64,000 nt of DNA from Saprospiraceae bacterium (lineage in GTDB: Bacteria; Bacteroidota; Bacteroidia; Chitinophagales; Saprospiraceae), in contig JABDMH010000024.1 of assembly GCA_013001595.1 (NCBI GenBank), positions 1-64,000 of the forward strand. Reading direction: 5' to 3'. The first letter of the stretch is position 1. Each line of letters starts with the position of its first letter. A program made the translations under genes and the position numbers. This document shows, one piece after another, positions 46,644 to 54,779 of this stretch. The notes under the pieces are model-generated. The model was not told the DNA's origin and made no database searches. It saw only the letters and a program-made list of their open reading frames with translations.

Positions 46644-47003
46644 TTCTTTTCTTGTTAATGTACATGCAGAAAGGTATTAGTTTATGCATAGATTGTCCCA
46701 AATTGGTCTGGGCCTCTAGATAAAAAGCGATAATTTACGATTTCAACCAAATCGGGTCCAAATTATAATCCATTTTCCAAAGTCTCAGCATCAGTCATTT
46801 CGGGACCTGGCGCTTGCATATCTTTCTGCTGTATTTGACACCATGGGTTTGATATCATCTAGCTGATCAGAAGTGCTGGAGGGGAGTGGTGAATGCGTAC
46901 TTCGATCTGCCATAGAAATGTGGAATTTTACAATAGGTAATCAAATGAAGGAAGGGAACCCGAAGAATGTCTGTGGCAAATTGATTGATAAGAAAAGAAC
47001 AGC
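46644..47003. other. non-coding stretch with an unidentified coding remnant
   Basis: 360 bp with no intact gene. On the minus strand, between about 46850 and 46682, one frame reads QKDMQAPGPEMTDAETLENG, a TAA, then FGPDLVEIVNYRFLSRGPDQ and FGTIYA to a stop. This has coding-like composition on both sides of the stop and may be the tail of a second degraded gene. I cannot name the family. The right end should hold the promoter of the lipoprotein gene at 47004. Confidence 0.35.
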
Positions 47004-47893
47004 ATGAAAGACGTACTCCTAATTATTTCCGCAAGTTTTCTGATGGCCATTCAATTTGGATGCTCTGAAGGACCTAGTTTCTCTAATGAGATCCACTTTT
47101 ATATCGATCAGAACCATAAAAGCGAAGCACCGGTGGAGAAGCTCACCTATGGTCTCTTTATCCCTGCGCCTTGGGACAATGGTGGGGTTTTCTATGTAAA
47201 TTTCCCTGAGCATCTGGAATACAATCCAGTGGGAAATACAATTCTTCGGCATTTTGATACCATTCCTAATCCCTGGATCATTTCACCTGATGGGAAACAG
47301 GCCTCATACAAGGTGCAAAGTCTGGCCTTGAAGGATGTCTATGTAGAATCCTTTTCATGGGTGATGAATCCTGGAGACCTTCCTTTTGATGTACAAGGGG
47401 TGCATGTTTCCATGAGAATTAGCAATTTTGGTTCTACGACACTACCGGTAAACGCCCACTGATCTGCAATCAGTTTAAAAGCATGACCGGTTTCCCACAA
47501 CGCCATCACGATTTTCGGCATAACCATATCGTAGTCGATGGTCAGATCACTTCTCTGGCAGATCTGCCGACCACAAATATTGACTCTGAATTTAAGGGTT
47601 GCGTGGTCAAAGGTTGTTCGCAAAGAGATACGCGTGCAGAAAGGAACGGCGGGCTCATTGAAAAAGACATGGATGCCGCCTTATCGATCGTTACATCAGA
47701 GAACCATGAGCGAAAGGTGATTATATGGTGGACTCCCGGGAAAAGTATGATTGCAAATGCGTTTATTCCCTGCATCCATGCCGATCCCTATTTCGGAACT
47801 TTAGGGCCAGGGGAAGAGGCCGAAGCTGAGGGGCTCATTCTTTTTACGGAGGGTGAAGTTGAACCCATTATTCAATTTTTATTAGCGGACTAA
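47004..47893 (+). pseudogene. lipoprotein gene split by a single frameshift
   Basis: The first frame (47004-47462) begins with a lipoprotein signal (VLLIISASFLMAIQFGC) and runs to VSMRISNFGSTTLPVNAH. The second frame continues in register to a stop at 47893. Restoring one T in the T-run at 47426-47429 joins them as SNFWFYDTTGKRPLICNQ, giving a coherent protein of about 296 residues with IHFYIDQNHKSEAPVEKLTYG, HHDFRHNHIVVDGQ and WWTPGKSMIANAFIPCIHAD. Family not recognised; the His- and Asp-rich middle could bind metal. The lesion may be a real loss-of-function change or a homopolymer sequencing error. The neighbouring VOC pseudogene makes genuine decay plausible. Confidence 0.75.
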
Positions 47894-48026
47894 TTATAAA
47901 TCATATAGTGCCTAGAATTCACAAAGATGCTTGGTTAGATCAATGTTAAGAGGTGTCTGCAACCCTGCCGCTGTTTTGATTAAATGGATCAATCTTGGTA
48001 GTCCTGATAATAAGGTAGCGCTCGAT

Positions 48027-49514
48027 CTAATCAATTTCGGTATCAGGTTGCTTGAACATCTTTCCACTGTATTTTACACCCAAATAGATGATCAGGATAG
48101 TAGCTGCCATAAGAATGAGGGCAACTGGTCGGTCAAAAAAGCTCGACATATCCCATCTGGATTTAATCGCGCTGACCATAAAATTTTGCTCTAGGATCGG
48201 ACCCAAGACCATTCCAAGCACGACTTGAGCTAAGGGAAACCCGCCACGTTTCAGTAAAAAAGCGAGGAGGCCCATTCCTGCCATAATCCAGACATCAAAG
48301 ACATCATTATTGATGGCATATGCGCCTACAATACATAGAGCTGTCACCACGGACAGGAGCAACGGCATGGGAGTCTTGATCAACTTCTTTGCCATCAATG
48401 CACTCAAGTACCCAAAGCATGGTAGGAGAATTACATTACTAATAATGAATGTCAGGTAAAGGGAGGTAATCAATTCAGGTTGTTGATCGAAGAGTAAAGG
48501 CCCTGGACTGATTCCTTTCATCATGAATATACCCAGTACAATGGCGGTAATCGTGTCTCCCGGCAAACCCAATGACAATGCGGGAATCCATGCACTGGCC
48601 ACCGCAGCATTATTCGAACTTGTACCAGCCAATATTATCTCGTCATCATGCTCTGCATCGCCCTTGCCTTTACTTTTAATCTTCTCAATACTACTAGATA
48701 CCCATGAGCCGATATCCGCACCTGCTCCGGGAAGAAAGCCAACCATGACACCCACCAAAGAGGAGCGAATGACTAACCACTTCTTCTGAAGTATGAGTAA
48801 CATTGGCCGCATAAAAAAAGCACGAGCTGAACGCTCCGCTTCAAGTTCAGCTTCAAAGTTCTTTTCCGGTCTAAATACATGTCCCAACACCTCCGAAAAT
48901 CCAAACAATCCGATCATAGCCACGATGTAGTTTAGTCCCCCCATCAGCTGAGCATTCCCAAAGTGAAACCTAGGAAATCCCAAGGTAGGATCGACCCCCA
49001 CGGTAGCAAAGAGCAGTCCAAGTAGTAGCGATGCAAATGATTTGAGGGCTGAACCACCCGAAGCGAAGACTCCTGCCATGAGCCCTAGAACGGCAATCCA
49101 AAAGTATTCGAAGGAACTGAACTGTCGTGCCACCATGACGATCAGCGATGCCGTCAAAATCAGTAGTAGCGCCCCAATAACACCTCCAATGGCCGAACCA
49201 ATGGCACTTATACCCAGTGAGTACAAGGGACCCTCTTTTCTTGACAGCCTGAATAATTGGCCAAAGTATGCTGCACTCGCGGGGGTGCCAGGGATCTTTG
49301 CTACGGTAGATCCCACATCACCTGCAAAAATCGCCACGGAGGAAATAGCAATGATGGCAGGCAGCGCTACCGATGGATCGAGAAAAAACGCAATGGGTAT
49401 GAATAGAGCCACCGCAAGGGTTGCTGTGAGTCCGGGTATGGCGCCAAAAATCGAACCATATAAACCACCCAAGAGGAGAGCCAATATCCCTTGCACACTA
49501 AATAGATCACTCAT
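48027..49514 (-). CDS. tctA: TctA-type large permease of a tripartite tricarboxylate transporter
   Basis: 495 residues with about 11-12 membrane helices. Family landmarks: GLYGSIFGAIPGLTATLAVALFIP near the N-terminus, VAKIPGTPASAAYFGQLF, VGFLPGAGADIGSWVSS, and SLGLPGDTITAIVLGIFMMKGISPGP. It is the main translocation subunit of a TTT importer that works with TctB and the binding protein TctC, driven by an ion gradient. The ATG at 49514 overlaps the tctB stop by 4 bp. Substrate cannot be told from the permease; citrate and other di- and tricarboxylates or aromatic acids are typical. Confidence 0.94.
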   Translation of the reverse strand: MSDLFSVQGILALLLGGLYGSIFGAIPGLTATLAVALFIPIAFFLDPSVALPAIIAISSVAIFAGDVGSTVAKIPGTPASAAYFGQLFRLSRKEGPLYSLGISAIGSAIGGVIGALLLILTASLIVMVARQFSSFEYFWIAVLGLMAGVFASGGSALKSFASLLLGLLFATVGVDPTLGFPRFHFGNAQLMGGLNYIVAMIGLFGFSEVLGHVFRPEKNFEAELEAERSARAFFMRPMLLILQKKWLVIRSSLVGVMVGFLPGAGADIGSWVSSSIEKIKSKGKGDAEHDDEIILAGTSSNNAAVASAWIPALSLGLPGDTITAIVLGIFMMKGISPGPLLFDQQPELITSLYLTFIISNVILLPCFGYLSALMAKKLIKTPMPLLLSVVTALCIVGAYAINNDVFDVWIMAGMGLLAFLLKRGGFPLAQVVLGMVLGPILEQNFMVSAIKSRWDMSSFFDRPVALILMAATILIIYLGVKYSGKMFKQPDTEID

Positions 49515-49951
49515 AGGGGAACTTGCAGTAATTTATTAAAAAGGAGGAACACGACCAAAGTAGTCGATGTACCAACTATAATGGCTTTCCAATGTAAAAT
49601 CTTGAGTAACATGGCGACTCCACTGATGGATATGGCCAATGCTATTGGGAAACCAGCGAGATTCCTCAGCCATGGAAAGACGATGAGAATCAGAAGTAGA
49701 ATACCAATGGAGATCCAGTCCCCAACCATGGAATGTTTGTTTCCGTCATCTTGACTTCTATATTGAACCATCAAAGCCAGGCCAATCAAAGACATACATG
49801 CTCCCATAATCAAGGGAAAAAGTCCTGGACCGGGATGCCCTTCCGGTAGTCCTGGAAAGGCATTACTTACTACAAAAGTGAATACACCCAACGCCGAAAA
49901 TGCCAGCCCGTATATGAAAGACCGATTCGGCCGCCATCCAGATTTGAACAT
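49511..49951 (-). CDS. tctB: TctB-type small permease
   Basis: 146 residues with four hydrophobic segments (SFIYGLAFSALGVFTFVVSNAFPGLP, GLFPLIMGACMSLIGLALMV, WISIGILLLILIVFPWL and the C-terminal pair). The LPEGHPGPGLFPLIMG motif after helix 1 is characteristic of TctB. It lies between tctC (4-bp gap) and tctA (4-bp overlap), the usual C-B-A order. Confidence 0.9.
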   Translation of the reverse strand: MFKSGWRPNRSFIYGLAFSALGVFTFVVSNAFPGLPEGHPGPGLFPLIMGACMSLIGLALMVQYRSQDDGNKHSMVGDWISIGILLLILIVFPWLRNLAGFPIALAISISGVAMLLKILHWKAIIVGTSTTLVVFLLFNKLLQVPL

Positions 49952-49955
49952 GAGA

Positions 49956-50951
49956 TTATTGCTTCAGCCCTGCTAAGGTCATGGATTCTTCATTCTTTGT
50001 ATGTTCCCCTTCCAAGAATTTCACCAGTAGATCTCCTTGAATCTCCCTGATATTTGAGCCTGCTTGATTCATGGCATCCCGAAATTCAGGGTCTTCCATG
50101 GTTTTGAGAATCGCTTCTTCCAATTTGGCTTTGACAACATCTGGCAGACCTTTCGGTGCACACACAGAAACCCATCCGCCCAAGGACCAATCAATGCCTT
50201 GCTCTTTGAGAGTGGGAACATCAGGAAAATTCTCCAGCCTTTCATCAGCCATGACCGCAAGGGTCTTGACTTGACCAGCCCTTCGTAAGGCATCTACCTC
50301 CGTCAATGATGCAGTGACTACGTCAACACCACTTGCTAACAGTTCTTGCAATGCAGGTGACGCTCCCTGGCTTGGAACCCAAGGCATATCCGAATCTTTT
50401 AATCCAACCGCACGTAAAAACCCAATCCTCGCCAGGTCCCAAATACCTCCTCGAGAAGTTCCAGAGGCTTGCAGATTGCCTGGATCAGCCTTGACAGCAT
50501 CGATTAGGTCCTGAACCGTTTCATAAGGGGAATCCATTCGCACCGTGATGCCAGCAGCATTGTCAACCATTAAAGACAGAGGCGTGAAATCTTCCCATAT
50601 AAGCTCGGTCAGACCCATATTATGCATCATCGTTATCTCTACGGTCACAGCACCAATTGTATAACCATCAGGACGAGCTTGGCTTAAGGCTAAATGTCCA
50701 ATGACACCACCACCTCCCGTTCTATTCACCACGTTAACTGACACACCCAAATGCTTTTGCAATACAGCCGCCAGAGCCCTGGAGCTCAGATCAGTCATTC
50801 CTCCAGCAGCCCATGGTACCATCATCGTCACTGGCCGGGCTGGATAGTTCGCATCACTACTTCCACCGCCTTCTCCACATCCATTGGAGAGCGTTATAGA
50901 TATGAACAGGGCCATGATCCCCAACAACTTTTTAATGGATCGTTCTCTCAT
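49956..50951 (-). CDS. tctC: TctC/Bug-type substrate-binding lipoprotein
   Basis: 331 residues. The signal (KKLLGIMALFISITLSNGC) ends in a lipobox Cys, so the protein should be lipid-anchored. In Proteobacteria TctC proteins are usually free periplasmic. Body: YPARPVTMMVPWAAGGMTDLSSRALA (the Bug family opening), VVNRTGGGGVIGHLALSQARPDGYTIG, and the APKGLPDVVKAKLEEAI segment. These contacts hold a carboxylate through water-mediated loops in the family. ATG at 50951 gives the cleanest signal; Met codons at 50972 and further upstream are possible. It heads the operon tctC-tctB-tctA. Confidence 0.93.
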   Translation of the reverse strand: MRERSIKKLLGIMALFISITLSNGCGEGGGSSDANYPARPVTMMVPWAAGGMTDLSSRALAAVLQKHLGVSVNVVNRTGGGGVIGHLALSQARPDGYTIGAVTVEITMMHNMGLTELIWEDFTPLSLMVDNAAGITVRMDSPYETVQDLIDAVKADPGNLQASGTSRGGIWDLARIGFLRAVGLKDSDMPWVPSQGASPALQELLASGVDVVTASLTEVDALRRAGQVKTLAVMADERLENFPDVPTLKEQGIDWSLGGWVSVCAPKGLPDVVKAKLEEAILKTMEDPEFRDAMNQAGSNIREIQGDLLVKFLEGEHTKNEESMTLAGLKQ

Positions 50952-51339
50952 CTTCCTTTTCCGTTTGTACATCTGGTTAGTAAGGGCAAAAGATAGTAAA
51001 AAACTTTGGCGCTTCTTCATTACAACATGACAATGCATCCGGGATATAACTGGCCTTCACTACTACCAAGCCCTAGGTCGTAGATTATAATTCCCAGTAG
51101 AGACAAACCTAAATGATTGCAACTGCACTCATTGTCTTCCATCAGCCCATATGCATACGTATAGGGACTGAAAGATCTGAGAATTCTTCGTCCAGTGAAT
51201 CCCCTTAACATTTTTCAGCTTTTGGTCAGACGCTCCAAACTGTGGCTCGAGATGGGACATCAAAGGCATACGTTGATAAGAAATAATTCTCAAACCTGTC
51301 CAGCATTAATTCGCTACCTTGGTGCTAGATCTGGTAATG
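50952..51339. other. divergent promoter region between tctC and the cobalamin riboswitch
   Basis: About 390 bp with no convincing gene. It should carry the tctCBA promoter (minus) and the promoter of the riboswitch transcript (plus). The word TACCTTGG at about 51316-51323 approximates the Bacteroidota -7 consensus TAnnTTTG and lies just ahead of the riboswitch, but I see no matching -33 element. Confidence 0.35.
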
Positions 51340-51510
51340 TTTACCAACGTTTTTTGGTGAACATCTTAATAGGGAATTCGGTGCAAATCCGAAACAGTCT
51401 CCGCTGCTGTAATCTCAACCAAGCTATCTGACCTAGTGCCACTGTTCAAATTGACTCAATGGAATGGGAAGGCGTCAGAAAGATCGAGAAAGTCAGAAAA
51501 CCTGCCAGCT
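51340..51510 (+). ncRNA. cobalamin (B12) riboswitch
   Basis: The core is unmistakable: GGTGAACATCTTAATAGGGAA then TTCGGTGCAAATCCGAAACAG (51380-51400 region), TCTCCGCTGCTGTAA, GCCACTG (51438-51444) and AATGGGAAGGCG (51463-51474), ending near ACCTGCC (51500-51506). These correspond to the P3-P6 adenosylcobalamin/B12-box elements. It lies 135-305 bp upstream of the TonB receptor start. It should repress the receptor and its coupled downstream gene when cobalamin is plentiful. A small hairpin-like sequence (CCTTCGGTGTAAAGG, about 51529-51543) after the aptamer may be part of the expression platform. Confidence 0.93.
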
Positions 51511-51644
51511 TCTATTTTGCATAATAAACCTTCGGTGTAAAGGCGATGGCAAATGGATATCCGTGCACGGCCACAACGATTGGCTTATCATGCATTGATT
51601 CGCATGCTTATCTTTTGCACTCTGGGATAGTCTGGTGTAGATTT

Positions 51645-53534
51645 ATGAGGTTAGCTTTCACCATTGCTCTGCTTTCTCTGTCTATTTTGATCGACCTTCC
51701 CGCTCAGATTGTGGATTCGGTGCAATTGGATTCAATCGAAGTCAGAGCGACACCTTTGCGAAGTACCATCGCAGGAGAAGTTAATGTGCACTGGGACAAT
51801 CAGCAGTTGGTGGACCTACCTTCAACCAATCTCTCAGAAGTATTACAGAGATCCGGAACCGCCTTCGTAAAATCCTATGGTCTTGGGAGCATTGCTACGA
51901 CCAGCATTCGTGGAGGCAGTGCTGAGCATACCGCAGTCCTTTGGAATGGTATCCCCATTCAAAATCGCATGTTGGGCCAATCAGATTTTTCTCTTATCAA
52001 TCCACTTCTTTTGGATCAGGTGAATCTGCAGTTGGGTGGTTCTGCTACCTTATGGGGAAGTGGAGCCATCGCAGGAGCCATCAATCTGCAAAATAAACCG
52101 CGATTTGGAGATCAAATGAAACTGACTTCAATGAGTAGTGTCGGCAGTTTTCAGCAATTTGGACAACACTTGAGACTAAAACTAAATGGACCACGATGGA
52201 GCAGTAGCACTACGCTCTTCCACGACCAAGCGACCAATGACTTTGATTATTCGCCCTACAATGGGGCTGCACAGATTGCTCAAATAAACAACCACTATCG
52301 GTCTACTGGAGCAATGCAGTCGATCTTCCATCAACCCAATGCCCAATCTCTAATAGGGTTCAACCTTTGGTTGCAAGACACAGACCGAGAAATACCACCG
52401 CGCACTTCTCAACGGACTAGCGACGCCAGGCAGGTAGATCAATTCATCCGATCTATGCTCACCTTTAACAAGTCCACAGACCAAAGTACCATTGAAGGTA
52501 AAGTATCCTATTTCAATGAATATCAATTATTTAGCGATGCACAGATTTTGCTAAAATCCGAACATCGCATCCAGACAGCTACCGCCGAAGTTAACTATCA
52601 GACCAAGTGGCGCAAAGCACTACTCAGCTTAGGATCAACCCATGTCTATACAAATGCTATCTCAGAAAACTACGCCAACAAAACCGATGAGACACGAAAT
52701 GCAATAATCTTCTCAGGTCGTTTCGTCTGGAGGAAATGGCATTTGCAGACCGGACTTCGTCAAGAATTGATTGATGGTTCGCTTGCACCTCCGCTACCCA
52801 ATCTGGGTATCCGCTGGGTATTATCAAGCTCCTTTGACATTGGTGGTAGGATAAGTAGAAATTATCGACTGCCGACCTTGAATGATCGATATTGGCATCC
52901 AGGTGGCAACCCAGAGCTAGAGCCTGAGCGAGGTTGGAGTCAATCAATAAACTTGACTTTCAGATCCAGATCTCCCCAGCCATTGGTTAAGTATCGCGTT
53001 TCCGTGTTCAATCGTCAGATAAAGGACTGGATTCTTTGGGCCCCCGCAGAAAATGGAGTATTCTGGCAAAGTCATAACCTGACTAGTGTCTGGAGCAGAG
53101 GCCTGGAGCAGTGCATTGAGTTTTCGCCGAAAGTGCGATGGATTAAGAAGCTATACATCACTCATCAATATGTGAAGTCAAGCAACCAAATTGCTCTAGA
53201 CATTCCTCGTATGGACAAAGGTCAGCAGATTCTCTATACACCCACTCAGCAGGGTGGAGCAGGTATAGACTTACAGCTTCATAATTGGTCCGCCGCATAT
53301 CGACATCGGTTTACAGGATCCTATGCAGGCATAAATCGGCAGCTCACTCCGTATAACCTGGGTGATTTGACGATTTGCTATGACAACATCGTCTGGCAGT
53401 TGCCCACGCGCCTATCCATTGACATTAAAAATTTATTCAACACAGATTTTCAGGTGATAGAAGACCGGCCAATGCCTGGAAGACATTATCGGTTCACCTT
53501 ACGATTCAATTTTACTAAAACAAGACGATTATGA
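51645..53534 (+). CDS. btuB: TonB-dependent cobalamin receptor
   Basis: 629 residues. Signal peptide MRLAFTIALLSLSILIDLPAQ, then a plug domain (SIEVRATPLRSTIAGEVNVHWDNQQLVDLPSTNLSEVLQRSGTAFVKSY followed by TTSIRGGSAEHTAVLWNGIPIQNRM), and a beta-barrel of about 480 residues with the NYRLPTLNDRYWHPGGNPELEPERGWS stretch typical of these receptors. Assignment to B12 uptake rests mainly on the riboswitch immediately upstream. The longer open frame starts 33 codons earlier inside the leader; the ATG at 51645 begins the signal peptide. It overlaps the next gene by 4 bp (ATGA). Confidence 0.9.
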   Translation: MRLAFTIALLSLSILIDLPAQIVDSVQLDSIEVRATPLRSTIAGEVNVHWDNQQLVDLPSTNLSEVLQRSGTAFVKSYGLGSIATTSIRGGSAEHTAVLWNGIPIQNRMLGQSDFSLINPLLLDQVNLQLGGSATLWGSGAIAGAINLQNKPRFGDQMKLTSMSSVGSFQQFGQHLRLKLNGPRWSSSTTLFHDQATNDFDYSPYNGAAQIAQINNHYRSTGAMQSIFHQPNAQSLIGFNLWLQDTDREIPPRTSQRTSDARQVDQFIRSMLTFNKSTDQSTIEGKVSYFNEYQLFSDAQILLKSEHRIQTATAEVNYQTKWRKALLSLGSTHVYTNAISENYANKTDETRNAIIFSGRFVWRKWHLQTGLRQELIDGSLAPPLPNLGIRWVLSSSFDIGGRISRNYRLPTLNDRYWHPGGNPELEPERGWSQSINLTFRSRSPQPLVKYRVSVFNRQIKDWILWAPAENGVFWQSHNLTSVWSRGLEQCIEFSPKVRWIKKLYITHQYVKSSNQIALDIPRMDKGQQILYTPTQQGGAGIDLQLHNWSAAYRHRFTGSYAGINRQLTPYNLGDLTICYDNIVWQLPTRLSIDIKNLFNTDFQVIEDRPMPGRHYRFTLRFNFTKTRRL

Positions 53535-54493
53535 GATCATACCTTTGGCTACTTTACCTACTTTGCTTTCATGGATTGTTTGGTCAAACCGTGGCCGACT
53601 TCGAAAACATAGATATTGCCATAGATACGTTCAACAATGGGAGCGATGGTGAAGGAGGTTTTCACAGTGGAGACGTTTTTTTACCCAATGAATATGACGA
53701 TGCCTTTGGAGCCTGGCGAGGTTGGGCCATTTCCACCAAGAGAGACACCATAACATCGGGCTTCAGCAATCAATACAGTGCCATTGATGGGAAGGGTGCC
53801 TCTGGCACAGATACTTATGCCGTTGGTTACGCATTCGATCCGATCACCATACATATTGCATCTGTATCTGGACCACAGATTGTTGACGGATTACATCTTT
53901 CAAACAGCACGTACACTTATTTGAGTCTCCTGAATGGAGATGCTTTCTCCAAAAGGTTTGGAGGTGCATCTGGGGATGAGCCTGATTACCTATTGATAAC
54001 CTTTAAATACTATGTCGACGGTACATTAGGCGCTGACAGCATCAACTTTTATCTGGCTGACTTTAGGGCTGAAGACAACTCTTCCGACTATATCATTGAT
54101 GGGTGGACCTACCTAGACTTAGGTTCCTTCGGTACAATCGATAGCTTACGTTGTACCATGTCCTCTACCGATGTAGGTGCATTTGGTATCAACACACCTA
54201 CCTTCTTTTGTATTGACAGGGTGAGCACTTCAGGAACAACTACTCGGGCAGAGACTCAAAATTGGCGGCGGACGCCTATTTCCCCAAATCCCACTCACGG
54301 TCCCATAGAGATTGGAAATACCGGTCTGATATCCCAGTTGAGTATTCATAACTCTGCTGGTCATCTCCTTGAAAGACATTCATATCTGCCTAGAAATACC
54401 ACCTTAGATCTACAATCATATCCAGCTGGCACCTATCATATATCTTATAGCTCTGCAAGCATCTATTATTCAGGAACGGTGTTCAGGAAATAA
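53531..54493 (+). CDS. DUF4465 protein with T9SS sorting domain, coupled to btuB
   Basis: 320 residues. Signal peptide (SYLWLLYLLCFHGLFGQ), then a DUF4465 body: VADFENIDIAIDTFNNGSDGEGGF, the W-containing AFGAWRGWAISTKRDT, DYLLITFKYYVDGTLGADSINFYLADF and SSDYIIDGWTYLDLGSFG. A type A T9SS C-terminal domain (TPISPNPTHGPIEIGN to the end) ends it, so it is exported to the cell surface. Its ATG overlaps the btuB stop and it lies under the same cobalamin riboswitch. It is therefore probably a surface cobalamin-binding partner of BtuB, comparable in role to the surface B12-binding proteins BtuG and BtuH of gut Bacteroides; I have not been able to check homology. Confidence 0.85.
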   Translation: MRSYLWLLYLLCFHGLFGQTVADFENIDIAIDTFNNGSDGEGGFHSGDVFLPNEYDDAFGAWRGWAISTKRDTITSGFSNQYSAIDGKGASGTDTYAVGYAFDPITIHIASVSGPQIVDGLHLSNSTYTYLSLLNGDAFSKRFGGASGDEPDYLLITFKYYVDGTLGADSINFYLADFRAEDNSSDYIIDGWTYLDLGSFGTIDSLRCTMSSTDVGAFGINTPTFFCIDRVSTSGTTTRAETQNWRRTPISPNPTHGPIEIGNTGLISQLSIHNSAGHLLERHSYLPRNTTLDLQSYPAGTYHISYSSASIYYSGTVFRK

Positions 54494-54523
54494 GCTATCA
54501 GCGCTTACTGCTAACATCAGCAT

Positions 54524-54539
54524 CACTTTTATGAAAGTG
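54524..54539. terminator. weak hairpin after the btuB operon
   Basis: CACTTT pairs with AAAGTG around a TATG loop about 30 bp past the DUF4465 stop codon. It is in the right place for a terminator but has no T-run directly after it, so the assignment is tentative. Confidence 0.3.
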
Positions 54540-54779
54540 GATATTATAGATATTTAGCATTGCAGTCTTGGACCTTTTTGCTACTTTTCTAGCTCATAGA
54601 CCACTAGAAAAGAGTTGTTGATGCAAAGTGCTACCTCCAGAAGAAGATTCTTTATCAATTCTGCCACTTTTGATTGGAAAAGAATTCCGCGTCCTATCTT
54701 CCCATTGGATGGTATTTGACCCTTAAGTTCATTTATTTCTCTCCTTACATCTTTACACCGATTAAAAAGACACAATTTT

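Noticed and set aside
49042-49539. 165-codon open frame antisense to tctA and tctB
   Set aside because: Mirror of hydrophobic membrane helices on the other strand; no independent domain.
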